From an uncultured Verrucomicrobia subdivision 3 bacterium (GTDB lineage Bacteria > Verrucomicrobiota > Verrucomicrobiia > Limisphaerales > UBA11358), in assembly GCA_903875465.1 (NCBI GenBank), contig CAIQWB010000001.1:1-58066 (forward strand): 58,066 nt of DNA, read 5' to 3'. Numbering within the stretch: the first letter of the stretch is position 1; the number at the start of each line of letters is the position of its first letter. Made by a program: the position numbers and the translations under genes. Positions 36,484 through 44,899 of this stretch are shown here, in pieces. The notes under the pieces are model-generated. The model worked only from the letters and a program-made list of their open reading frames with translations, had not been told where the DNA came from and ran no database searches.

Positions 36484-37811
36484 GGTTCCTCGCTGTTTTC
36501 GGTGGCATGGCCTGCTAAAGTTTGGGCATGACATCTGAACGGTTATTTCACGAATTGCTGGGTTTAGGCTTGAACTGGGAAGTAATGGAGAGCCGCTTTG
36601 ATGCGGCGAGCGGGACCGTTTTTCTGGAAATTCGGGAGACCCCCAAGCTCTGGGAACTGGTGCGGTGCCCCAAAGATACGAGTTACGCGACGTGCCATGA
36701 CCACACCGAAGTGATGACCTGGCGGCATCTGAATGTGTTCCAACACCGCTGTGAAATCACCTGCCGGCTGCCCCGGGCCCAGTGCCGGGTCTGTGGGCAT
36801 ACCTTCCGGGTGCGGCCACCCTGGGAAGGTTTGAGCACGCATTTTACCAAGGAGTTTGAAGCCTTTGCGCTCTTGCTCATGCGCGAGATGCCCATGCGCA
36901 AGGTGGCGGAAATCGTGGGGGAGACGGACACGCGGTTGTGGCGGATGCTCTTCCGGCAGGTGGACCGGGCTTATGCCGAGGCGGACTTCAGCAACACCTG
37001 CTGTGTGGGCGTGGATGAAATGAGTGTGCGCAAGGGACATGAATATATCAGCGTGTTCGCCGATTTGGTGGCCAAGCGGGTGCTCTTTGCCACCGCGGGC
37101 AAGGACCAGGAAACCTGGGTAAAATTTGTGGCCGAACTGGAAAAACACAATGGCCATCGGCATGCGCTGACCCAGGTGAGCATGGACATGAGTCCCGCCG
37201 ATCAGGCCGGGGTGGCGGAAAACTGCCGCAACGCCCAAGTGGTGTTCGACAAGTTTCATGTGGTGCAAAATGCCAACAAGGCCGTGGACCAAGTGCGCCG
37301 GGCCGAAGTCCGGACCGGCGCTTCAGGCGTGTGGGAGGCGCTGCGCCAGACCACTTTTATCTGGCGCAAAAACCCCGAAAATCTCACCGAACCGCAACAG
37401 GCCCAACTGGCCAAAATTAAAAACAAGAACCTCGCCACGGCCAAGGCGTATCAAATGCGGCTGGTGCTGCAAGACTGCTATCGGTGCCCCACCATGAGCG
37501 AGGCCCGGCACCGTTTCAAGGTGTGGATCCGCTGGGTGCGCTGGGTGGCCCACGTGGCCAGGCAGGGCCGCCTCCAGACCCCCATGCTCAAACTGGCCCA
37601 AATGGTGGCGACCCATTTGCCGGGCATCTTGGCCCATTGGAAATCGGGCCTGACCAACGCCTTCATGGAAGGCCTCAACAGTGTCTTTAGCGCCACCAAA
37701 CGCAAAGCCCGGGGTTATCGGTCCACCACCTATTTAATCGCCATGCTCTATTTTACCGCCGGCAAACTCCGCCTGCCCCAGCTCTAATTCCACTGGAAAC
37801 AGCGAGGAACC
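36484..37811 (+). mobile_element. Complete ISL3-family insertion sequence, 1328 bp
   Basis: Both ends are present. The left terminal repeat begins GGTTCCTCGCTGTTTTCGG (36484-36505); the right end (37790-37811, inverted) begins GGTTCCTCGCTGTTTCCAG. The two match at 20 of 22 positions. The element is flanked on both sides by the identical 8-bp sequence TTATTAAG (36476-36483 and 37812-37819), the target duplication size of the ISL3 family. One intact transposase gene fills it. Intact ends, duplication and ORF indicate a recent and possibly active insertion. Confidence 0.95.
36528..37787 (+). CDS. ISL3-family transposase
   Basis: 419 residues, full length. Seen: N-terminal zinc-ribbon-like cysteines (RCPKD..CHDH; RAQCRVCGH), a helix-turn-helix-like segment (EMPMRKVAEIVGETDTRLWRML), and the DDE catalytic core: VGVDEMSVRKGHEYISVFAD (first Asp), VSMDMSPA (second Asp), VFDKFHVVQ, and FMEGLNSVFSATKRKARGY (Glu). 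Start ATG 36528 (MTSERLF) is preferred over the TTG two codons upstream. The only gene in the element; its stop lies just inside the right terminal repeat. Confidence 0.95.
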   Translation: MTSERLFHELLGLGLNWEVMESRFDAASGTVFLEIRETPKLWELVRCPKDTSYATCHDHTEVMTWRHLNVFQHRCEITCRLPRAQCRVCGHTFRVRPPWEGLSTHFTKEFEAFALLLMREMPMRKVAEIVGETDTRLWRMLFRQVDRAYAEADFSNTCCVGVDEMSVRKGHEYISVFADLVAKRVLFATAGKDQETWVKFVAELEKHNGHRHALTQVSMDMSPADQAGVAENCRNAQVVFDKFHVVQNANKAVDQVRRAEVRTGASGVWEALRQTTFIWRKNPENLTEPQQAQLAKIKNKNLATAKAYQMRLVLQDCYRCPTMSEARHRFKVWIRWVRWVAHVARQGRLQTPMLKLAQMVATHLPGILAHWKSGLTNAFMEGLNSVFSATKRKARGYRSTTYLIAMLYFTAGKLRLPQL

Positions 37812-37819
37812 TTATTAAG

Positions 37820-38453
37820 CCGGTTTAGGGGGTTGACGGGGTTTTACGACACTGCCCCTGTTTAGCTAGGAATAGCGCTGAATTAACCGGATGAGGCTGT
37901 CCGGCGGAATTGGCACTTTGCTCTGGACACCGGGGCCTGCTGCCGGCTGGCTACCTGCAATGATTATCGACGAGGATGTCAAAGAACACCTGCGCTGGGC
38001 TAAGCCAATCATGTGGGCTTTGGTCGATTTGCATTTGGGCATTACCCTGAGCACAGACAGCAAAATCATCAATTTTTTACTACTCTTTTGGTTAGCATAA
38101 CCCCAGTTCGCCGGTCCGTCAAGCGGCAGCGCGAGGATCGACCGGCTTCAAGTCCAGATTTGGCACTGCGCCGGGCCAGGGGAGGCGGTGGGGATGGCAG
38201 AAACTGGAGCCTCACGACCAGATAATAAGAGCGGGGCGCGCAGAGTCGCAGAGGACGCAGAGTTGGGTTGATTATGGGATTGCGGCACTTTGAGCCGGGT
38301 GCGAGGAGGAATGAGGAGGGGTGCAAGGCAACTGGCAAAATTATTTTCAAATCGTGCGTAAACGGATTCTTTATGGCAGATTGGTTTGGGGCGGGTGGGG
38401 AAAATCCAGCCGGGCCGGTGACTTAAGGAATTAAAAAACCAATCCATTATCGA
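37820..38453. other. Gene-free region with a small heptamer repeat
   Basis: 634 bases between the insertion sequence and the nitroreductase. No credible gene; a 68-codon minus-strand frame (38072-37866) ending SLIRLIQRYS has no known relatives that I can name. At 38239-38262 the heptamer CGCAGAG occurs three times at 8-9 base spacing, a degenerate repeat of a kind I recall as dispersed in Verrucomicrobiota genomes. The sequence before the nitroreductase has no obvious ribosome site at a usable distance. Confidence 0.4.
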
Positions 38454-39152
38454 ATGAATTTTTTTGAAGCAGTTGAGGCACGGCGGTCGGTGCGGAAATA
38501 CCGGCCGGAGCCAGTGCCCCGGGAAGTGATTGATCAAGCCTTGCAGGCGGCCCTGCTGGCTCCCAACAGCTCCAATCTGCAACCGTGGGAGATGTATTGG
38601 GTGACAAGCGCGGACAAGAAGGCGCGACTGGTCACGGCGTGTCTGGACCAAAGCGCGGCGGCCACGGCGGCGGAGTTGGTGGTGTTTGTGGCGCGCACGG
38701 ACACGTGGCGGCGGAATCGGGACATGATCCTGGCGGCCTTGCAGCAGCGGGGGAATCCCGCACCGCAGCAATTAAACTATTACCGGAAGATTGTGCCGCT
38801 CTTTTATGCGCATGGGTGGCTGGGGGTGGTGGGGCTGGTGAAGCGGCTGGTGTTTCCCATCGTGGGCTGGTTCCGGCCGGTGCCGCGCGGTCCCTTCTCC
38901 CAAGCGCAACTCAAAGGGACGCTGAGTAAAACGGTGGCGCTGGCGTGCGAAAACTTCATGCTGGCGATCACAGCGCAGGGGTATGCGACTTGTCCGATGG
39001 AGGGCTTTGATGAGCAGCGGGTGAAAAAAATCCTGGGGCTGGGTGGCGAGTCCGCCATTGTGATGGTGATTTCGGTGGGCCAGGAGGATCCGGCGGGGGT
39101 TTATGGGGCCAGGTTGCGGTTGGATCCGAAACTGTTCGTGTTTGAGGTCTAG
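38454..39152 (+). CDS. Nitroreductase-family flavoprotein
   Basis: 232 residues. Family members bind FMN and use NAD(P)H to reduce nitro groups, quinones or other acceptors. Seen: the N-terminal FFEAVEARRSVRKYRPEPV with the FMN-phosphate Arg-Ser, ALLAPNSSNLQPWEMYWV (about 32-49) with the flavin-contacting Ser-Asn-Gln-Pro-Trp, and a late glycine-rich segment IVMVISVGQEDPAGVYGARLRLD. A central insertion (about 95-160, LNYYRKIVPLFYAHGWLGVVGL) is hydrophobic and longer than in the minimal fold. True substrate unknown. Single gene ending at a strong bidirectional terminator. Confidence 0.9.
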   Translation: MNFFEAVEARRSVRKYRPEPVPREVIDQALQAALLAPNSSNLQPWEMYWVTSADKKARLVTACLDQSAAATAAELVVFVARTDTWRRNRDMILAALQQRGNPAPQQLNYYRKIVPLFYAHGWLGVVGLVKRLVFPIVGWFRPVPRGPFSQAQLKGTLSKTVALACENFMLAITAQGYATCPMEGFDEQRVKKILGLGGESAIVMVISVGQEDPAGVYGARLRLDPKLFVFEV

Positions 39153-39176
39153 GACGGGCGGGCCAGAGGAAAATAA

Positions 39177-39208
39177 AAATGGCGGCAAACGCAGGTTTGC
39201 CGCCATTT
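39177..39208. terminator. Strong bidirectional terminator
   Basis: Perfect 14-bp stem AAATGGCGGCAAAC/GTTTGCCGCCATTT with loop GCAG, an A-rich run on one side and a T-rich run on the other. It sits between the convergent nitroreductase and skp genes and should serve both. Confidence 0.85.
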
Positions 39209-39232
39209 GATTTAAATTAGACTGAGCCTCGA

Positions 39233-39874
39233 TCAGGGATTGGTGGCGGGCACGCCCGCGGGCAGGGTCAGGTTACTGTTGGTGGAGGTGGACGGGCTGA
39301 GATCGATGGGGGCGCCAGCATTGAGCTGGGCCAGCACATCGGCGGTCAAATCGGCATCGCCTTTGTCATAAATGACGGAGTCGCTGGTGGAATTGAGCAC
39401 GAGGGAATAGCCGGCGAGCTTGGCCTTGGTTTTGATGGCGGCCTGGATATCGGCCAGCAGATTGGACGTCATGCGCTGGACTTGGTCCTGCAACTGCACC
39501 TCGGCCTGACGGCTGAACTGCTCGTAGGCGGCCTTGGAGTCATTGATCTGCTTGCCTTTCTCGCTGACGGCCTGTTTGCGGCGGGAGCGTTCCACATCAG
39601 AAATGGTGGGGTCATCAGACTGGGTCAAGAGTTGCTTGTAATCGGTCTGGGCTTTGTCGAGACCATCGGCCATGTCTTTGAGTTCCTTGCGCAAATCGGT
39701 CTTGCGGGTTTCCAGGGCGGCGTTGGCCTGCTTGGTTTTCCAATAGCCGTTGAGGAGCTTGCGCATGTCCACCGTGGCGATTTTGGTTTGGGCATGGGCG
39801 GTCAGGCCCAGGCCGGGGGCGGCGAGCAAGGCCAGCACCAAGAGGGCCGGAAGCAAGGTACGAATCAATTTCAT
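39233..39874 (-). CDS. skp: OmpH/Skp-family periplasmic chaperone
   Basis: 213 residues from ATG 39874 (MKLIRTLLPAL); the frame extends upstream but without a signal. Clear signal peptide with cleavage after AHA (about residue 28). The mature protein begins with the family strand KIATVDMRKLLNGYWKTKQA and continues with a long coiled coil (about 50-150, charged heptads with ELKDMADGLDKAQTDYKQLL and SEKGKQINDSKAAYEQF). It then returns to YSLVLNSTSDSVIYDKGDADLTADVLAQLN, the Skp core end. It guides unfolded outer-membrane proteins to BamA. Last gene of the dnaB-bamA-SBBP-skp run, 61 bases after the SBBP gene, followed by the terminator at 39177. Confidence 0.9.
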   Translation of the reverse strand: MKLIRTLLPALLVLALLAAPGLGLTAHAQTKIATVDMRKLLNGYWKTKQANAALETRKTDLRKELKDMADGLDKAQTDYKQLLTQSDDPTISDVERSRRKQAVSEKGKQINDSKAAYEQFSRQAEVQLQDQVQRMTSNLLADIQAAIKTKAKLAGYSLVLNSTSDSVIYDKGDADLTADVLAQLNAGAPIDLSPSTSTNSNLTLPAGVPATNP

Positions 39875-39935
39875 AAGCGGGTGGGAATAAAGCAGAAACC
39901 GCCCAAAACGCCAGTCCAAAATCGGCGGCGGAGGG

Positions 39936-42428
39936 TTAATTAGGGTTGTTCGTATTGTGCAGACGGAAGAACTGGTACGCGTTGGTGGCCGGCAGGCTGA
40001 TGCTGTAAATGCTATTCGTGAGGGTCAAGCCGTTGGTCAGGTTCACCCAGTTGGTGGTCAACAAATTGAGTTTGCCCTGCAGCACATATTGAGCCATGGC
40101 CGGGTCAATCACAGGGCTGTAAGGCCAGGACAAAGCCACGGTGTTGGTCTTTCGGAAGGCATTGATATCCAAGTTGCGGGGGAAATTTAATTGGATTTTT
40201 GAGAGGAAGGCGTCGCTCGCACCATTGAGGGTTGAAGTTTGGGCGGTAGTCACCGGGAAATTGGTCACGGCGGTGGTCACCGGGAAATTACCGGAGTAGG
40301 TCTGCCCCACAACATATGCGGAGCTGTTTTGATCCACGGCAATCGCGTTCCCAAAGTCATTCAGTGTGCCGCTGAGGATGACGGAATAGAGCAGTTGGGT
40401 GGCATTGGTGTTAAAGGCGGTAATGAAGACGCCATTGTCCCCGATATTGACCGCCTTGAGCCAGCCGAAGGCATTGGTGGTGGGAAAGGTGGGGGAACAG
40501 GTGGAGCCCACCACAAAGGCATTGCCCGCCGGATCCAGCGCCACACCCGCAGCCGAATCCAGCAAAAGGCCGCCAAAGACGGCGGAGTAAGCCAGGCTGG
40601 ACGCATTCTGGGCATTGGTGGTGATGATTTTAGCCAGAAAGGCGTTGGTGGTATAAATCAGGCCGTTGATATTATTAGCCATGCCATTGGCAATAATATT
40701 GGTGGCGGTGTTGGGAAAGCCAGGCGAGGTGGTCCAGCCAGTGACATAAACGCCGGTGTTATCCACGGCCAGGTGCTGGGCGGCATCCGAGTAAGTGCTG
40801 CCCAGAAACGTGGAATACAGCAAATTAAGGCCGCCGGTGTTGGTCGGAGCCAGCTTGGCCACGTAGGCGTCAAAGCCCCCGGTGGGAATGGAACTTTGAT
40901 TCAAATTGGTCTGAAACGCATTCAGATTGGGAAAATTGGTGGAGGCGGTGTAGCCAGTGACATAAACATTGCCGGCGGCATCCACGGCAATGCCGGTGCC
41001 AACGTCGAAATTGCCGCCACCGAAGTAAGTCAGGTAATCCAAATTGGTGCCCCCATGGCTGATGCGGGCGATAAAGGCGTTGCAGGTGGAATAAGTATAA
41101 GGGCAGGCGAGATAATTTAAATACTGGTTGGTCTGGCCGCCCGGCTGGCTGGCGAGTTGAAAACGCAACGCATTTTTAGCCGGCAGGTTGGTGGACTGGG
41201 TGTAGCCGGTCAAATAGACGTTATCCGAACTATCGAGCGCCAAGGCCAAAACGGCATCGGAAAGATTACCGCCCAGATAGGTGGAATAAATCAAATTGGC
41301 ACCATTGGTTGCCAATTCGGCCACAAAGCCGTCGACCAAGTAGGAGTTGAGCCCGGGTAACCGCGAGCCACTAATGTGGTTGGTAATCCCCGGCACGCCG
41401 GGCAAGCCCAACACACTGTTGGTGACGGGGAAATCCGTGGAATCCGTGTAACCGGCAACGAAGGCATTGCCCGCCTTATTTACGGCCAGAGCCAAAGCGG
41501 TGTCCTCGCCGCTGCCGCCGAGATAGGTGAGGTACTGGACGTTGAAATTGGGGTCAAATTTGGCCACAAAGGCATCGCCGAGATAAGTGCCGCCATGGAA
41601 GGTGGTCTGCCAGGCATTGGTGGTGGCCAGTTTGGGGGAAAGGGTGGCACCGGCGACGAAGATGGAACCGTCGTTGGGATTGACCGCCACGGCCCAAGCG
41701 GCATCGCCGGAGGAGCCGCCGAAGTAGGTGGAATAATTCAGGATGGGGTCAATGATCAGCGGCTGGGTGTGGTCGTACTCCCCAATGGTAAAAGCCACCG
41801 TGCGGGCATCCACCAACCGGTAGCCGCCGGCGATCGACTGGCGGGCACCGGCGAGCATCTGGTAGATCACCGGTTTGGGCTGGCGAATCTCGCCAGGCCC
41901 GACCGCCAAAGCCAGGTCGCCCTGGGCATCGAGAGAAATTTTATCCGCGCCGGCAAAGCGCATTTGGATTACCGATGGACTGGTGCCGGGGGCCACGGCG
42001 AAATCATATTCCAGGCGTTCCTGATTGCCATAGTAAATGGCGCTGATGCCGGGGTAGAGGTTCTCCACGCGCACCTGGCCATACATGGGCACTCCGGTGC
42101 GCCAGAAGGCGGCGCGATTGCCCTGAAGGTAATTCACCTTGCCGGCCAGTTCAGCGGCCCCGTGCAGGCGTGCTTGCGGGCTGGCCCCGACCATTTGGGC
42201 CGAGACTGACTGATGGTTGCGCAGGGTGAGGTGAATCGCATCCGGCGAAATCAACACCTGGCTGGCACCGCCACTGGCCAGAAATTGCGGGAGACCGTCC
42301 ACCGCAGGCTGTTCAGCAAAGAACAGCGGCACGCGCCCCAAGACCGGCTGGGCGGGTGCCGGGGCGCCAACGGAGGTGGAAACCGCCACGCAACCAGCGA
42401 GCAGCAAATGGAAGGTGAAACGAGTCAT
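39936..42428 (-). CDS. Secreted SBBP-repeat beta-propeller protein
   Basis: 830 residues from ATG 42428 (MTRFTFHLLLAGCVAVS), one base after the bamA stop. N-terminal signal peptide (about 1-22). Residues about 30-240 form a conserved leader domain (RVPLFFAEQPAVDGLPQF; YPGISAIYYGNQERLEYDFAVAPG). Then come seven SBBP repeats, each about 55-65 residues with a Y-S/L-T-Y-L/F-G-G...A-V-D..G-N-A/V-Y-V-x-G-x-T-x-S..F-P pattern, from YSTYFGGSSGDAAW to YSVILSGTLNDFG. Seven units fit one seven-bladed propeller. The C-terminal 110 residues resemble a small sandwich domain (NAFRKTNTVALSWPYSP; LTNGLTLTNSIYSISLPATN). Function unknown; an extracytoplasmic binding role is inference. Confidence 0.88.
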   Translation of the reverse strand: MTRFTFHLLLAGCVAVSTSVGAPAPAQPVLGRVPLFFAEQPAVDGLPQFLASGGASQVLISPDAIHLTLRNHQSVSAQMVGASPQARLHGAAELAGKVNYLQGNRAAFWRTGVPMYGQVRVENLYPGISAIYYGNQERLEYDFAVAPGTSPSVIQMRFAGADKISLDAQGDLALAVGPGEIRQPKPVIYQMLAGARQSIAGGYRLVDARTVAFTIGEYDHTQPLIIDPILNYSTYFGGSSGDAAWAVAVNPNDGSIFVAGATLSPKLATTNAWQTTFHGGTYLGDAFVAKFDPNFNVQYLTYLGGSGEDTALALAVNKAGNAFVAGYTDSTDFPVTNSVLGLPGVPGITNHISGSRLPGLNSYLVDGFVAELATNGANLIYSTYLGGNLSDAVLALALDSSDNVYLTGYTQSTNLPAKNALRFQLASQPGGQTNQYLNYLACPYTYSTCNAFIARISHGGTNLDYLTYFGGGNFDVGTGIAVDAAGNVYVTGYTASTNFPNLNAFQTNLNQSSIPTGGFDAYVAKLAPTNTGGLNLLYSTFLGSTYSDAAQHLAVDNTGVYVTGWTTSPGFPNTATNIIANGMANNINGLIYTTNAFLAKIITTNAQNASSLAYSAVFGGLLLDSAAGVALDPAGNAFVVGSTCSPTFPTTNAFGWLKAVNIGDNGVFITAFNTNATQLLYSVILSGTLNDFGNAIAVDQNSSAYVVGQTYSGNFPVTTAVTNFPVTTAQTSTLNGASDAFLSKIQLNFPRNLDINAFRKTNTVALSWPYSPVIDPAMAQYVLQGKLNLLTTNWVNLTNGLTLTNSIYSISLPATNAYQFFRLHNTNNPN

Positions 42429-42429
42429 C

Positions 42430-44895
42430 TTAGAAATCACGGGTGTAACCGACCCCAAATTGGAATTGTCCGGAGCTGCTATTATAGGAATCGTGGCGGA
42501 TGGGGATGCCATAATCCAAGCGCAGCGGTCCGAGATGCGGGATGTTCAACCGGAGCCCCAAGCCCCAGTTGTCATTGTAATCCGTGGAAAAGGAGTAGGA
42601 TTTGGGAGCGATGGCGCCAATGTCGTAAAACGCGGCAATGCGCAACCCAAAGGAACCGGGCTTTTCAATGATGGGAATGCTGTATTCCAAGGAACCAAAC
42701 CAGGAACTATCCCCGCCGATGGGTTCATTGGGAACCATGCCGGGATTCAAGGGATCCTGGGGCTCACGGGGCGCAATGTTACGATATTTAAAGCCGCGCA
42801 AGTTGTACAAACCACCCAAATAATAGCGGTCATAAAAAGGCACATCACCACTGCCAAGAGCCTGGGCGGTGCGTACCTGGCTGCTGACCTCAAGCACATG
42901 ACCTTTTAAAAAGCCCGGGAAGAACCAGTCGTTTTTGGCCTCCAGCTTGTAGAAAGAAGTGTCGCCCTGGCTGACTTCAGTGCTGATTTCAGTGCGCTGG
43001 CCGTGGTTCGGCAATTCCACACTGTTCCGCGTGTCGTAGGCGAGCGATGTGCCGACGCGCTGGAAGACATGCTGGCCGGTCTGGTCCAGAATGGCCTGCG
43101 GCACATTACGCGGTGAAAAGGGCGGGATGGAGCCGAAGTTGGGCTGATAATCATGCCAGCCGCCGTTCAAATCAATCCCCACTTGCTCCACTGTATAGCT
43201 GACACTGCCAATGATAAAATCACTCCACAAGGCGCGGGTAAGGCTGACGCGGGCTCCGAGGCGTTGCTCCCGAAAAATATTGTTGGGGCTTTCGTAATCG
43301 TCCTCGTGCAGATACAGATCCACGCCCAAGGAGAGCTTGCGATTCAAAAACCAGGGTTCAATGAAGGAGAGCTCATAATCCTGGCGCCGGGTGCCCAACT
43401 GCACGCGGATGCGCAGTTTTTGACCGGCTCCCGTGAAATAGGGCGGATGGAACAAATCAAAATTCCCCTGAGTCATTTGCACATAACCCACCAGGGAGTC
43501 CACGGAACTAAAGCCAGCACCGAAGGTCAGATTGCCAGTGTTTTGCTCCTCAACATTGACGACGAGGTTTTTGCGGCCGGTGATGGGGGGGTCGGTGGGC
43601 TCGGGTTGCAAATCCACCTTGTCAAAATATTGCAAGCCTTCCAGGCGCTTCTTGCTGATCTTGACCCGGAACATGTCGAAGGTCTCGCCGGGGGAAATGG
43701 CGAGTTCCCGGCGCAGCACCTTGTCCTTGGTCTTCAAGTTGCCGCGAATATCGATTTTTTCCACCTTGGATTTCAGGCCCTCGTCCACTTGGAACTCCAA
43801 ATCCATGGTGCCAGCAGAAACGTTGGGCGAGCGCACGGCGCGCAAGGCTTGTCCCTGCGCCACTTCAATGTGGCCTTTGCTCCCGTAAAAATCCTGAACC
43901 TTCTCGGCGTCCTTGGTAAAGCCGGAGGGACTGAAGACATCGCCGGTGTCCATGGGCAGACCATTCGGGCCCATCTTGTCGGGGGAATGCTCAAAGGCAT
44001 TGTCCGCCGCGATGCCTTTGCGGATTTCCTCAACCGAGTAAAGCTTGTTGCCAGTGAACTTCACGCTGCCCACCTTGTATTGCTTGCCCTCAAACACCTG
44101 GAATTTGATGATGAGGGAATTCGTGGTGGGATGCACCATCAGCACGTTGTTGATGGTGAAATCCAGGTAGCCGTGCTCATGGTAGTAATCCATGAGGGAA
44201 TCGTGGTCGTGCTCGAAATCATCGCTGTTCAACACGCCGGTGCCCATGATCCAGGACCACATGTTGTGCCGGCTGGTCTTGAGCTGCTTGCGGAGGGTTT
44301 TTTGCGGGAAGGCCGTGGCTCCCTCAAACTGCACATCCACAATGCGCACTTTCGGGCTCTCCACGATGTCAAAGGTGACGACGCCGTGGCCGGTGAGTTC
44401 GTCAATGTCCAGGTGGTATTTGACGGTGGAGTCCGGGTAGCCGTACTTCTGGTACAGAGTCTGCATGTCCTGGGCTGCCGTGAAGAGCTTTTGCTCGTCC
44501 AGGGCCTCGCCCACTTTGGAGGTGATCTTTTTCTTGAGCTTGGAAGCGCTGACCTTCTTGTTGCCGGAAAGCTTGATTTCGGTGATGCGGGGGCGGACCT
44601 GGACAATATACGTCAGGACCATACCACCGTCATTGGCCACATCGGCGGCCACGCGGATATTGAAAAATTCGCCGGTGCCGTAAAGCGAATGGACGTCATC
44701 CTGCGTGAGGTTGGGACGGTAGACATCCCCGGCCTTGAGCCGGATGTTGGAACGAACAAATTGTTCGCTGACGGAGGCAGGGCCGACGAATTTGACATCG
44801 ACACGATCAATCTTGGTGCCAGCGGACTGGCCAAAGGCGGCGGTGGCACAGCCCAGTAAGACGGTGGCCCCGAGGAGGTGGCACAGTTTTTTCAT
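42430..44895 (-). CDS. bamA: BamA outer-membrane protein assembly factor
   Basis: Omp85 protein that folds and inserts outer-membrane beta-barrels. 821 residues from ATG 44895 (MKKLCHLLGATVLLG) with a signal peptide ending about FGQ; the frame runs 18 codons further up into the dnaB end. Five POTRA domains can be followed (start VDVKFVGPASVSEQF; IKLSGNKKVSASKLKKKI; VQFEGATAFPQKTLRKQL; VKFTGNKLYSVEEIRKGI; IDIRGNLKTKDKVLRREL). Then comes a 16-strand barrel with the loop-6 motif GLYNLRGFKYRNI (VRGF/Y type) and a terminal FGVGYTRDF ending in Phe. Five bases downstream of dnaB. Confidence 0.96.
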   Translation of the reverse strand: MKKLCHLLGATVLLGCATAAFGQSAGTKIDRVDVKFVGPASVSEQFVRSNIRLKAGDVYRPNLTQDDVHSLYGTGEFFNIRVAADVANDGGMVLTYIVQVRPRITEIKLSGNKKVSASKLKKKITSKVGEALDEQKLFTAAQDMQTLYQKYGYPDSTVKYHLDIDELTGHGVVTFDIVESPKVRIVDVQFEGATAFPQKTLRKQLKTSRHNMWSWIMGTGVLNSDDFEHDHDSLMDYYHEHGYLDFTINNVLMVHPTTNSLIIKFQVFEGKQYKVGSVKFTGNKLYSVEEIRKGIAADNAFEHSPDKMGPNGLPMDTGDVFSPSGFTKDAEKVQDFYGSKGHIEVAQGQALRAVRSPNVSAGTMDLEFQVDEGLKSKVEKIDIRGNLKTKDKVLRRELAISPGETFDMFRVKISKKRLEGLQYFDKVDLQPEPTDPPITGRKNLVVNVEEQNTGNLTFGAGFSSVDSLVGYVQMTQGNFDLFHPPYFTGAGQKLRIRVQLGTRRQDYELSFIEPWFLNRKLSLGVDLYLHEDDYESPNNIFREQRLGARVSLTRALWSDFIIGSVSYTVEQVGIDLNGGWHDYQPNFGSIPPFSPRNVPQAILDQTGQHVFQRVGTSLAYDTRNSVELPNHGQRTEISTEVSQGDTSFYKLEAKNDWFFPGFLKGHVLEVSSQVRTAQALGSGDVPFYDRYYLGGLYNLRGFKYRNIAPREPQDPLNPGMVPNEPIGGDSSWFGSLEYSIPIIEKPGSFGLRIAAFYDIGAIAPKSYSFSTDYNDNWGLGLRLNIPHLGPLRLDYGIPIRHDSYNSSSGQFQFGVGYTRDF

Positions 44896-44899
44896 CCGT

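Noticed and set aside
37866-38072. 68-codon minus-strand frame right of the insertion sequence
   Set aside because: No recognisable domain or ribosome site, and it reads through low-information sequence. Could be a gene fragment but not supportable.
38239-38262. Three CGCAGAG repeats as a possible CRISPR or regulatory array
   Set aside because: Units are 7 bases with 1-2 base gaps, far too short for CRISPR, and there is no cas gene; treated as a degenerate dispersed repeat.
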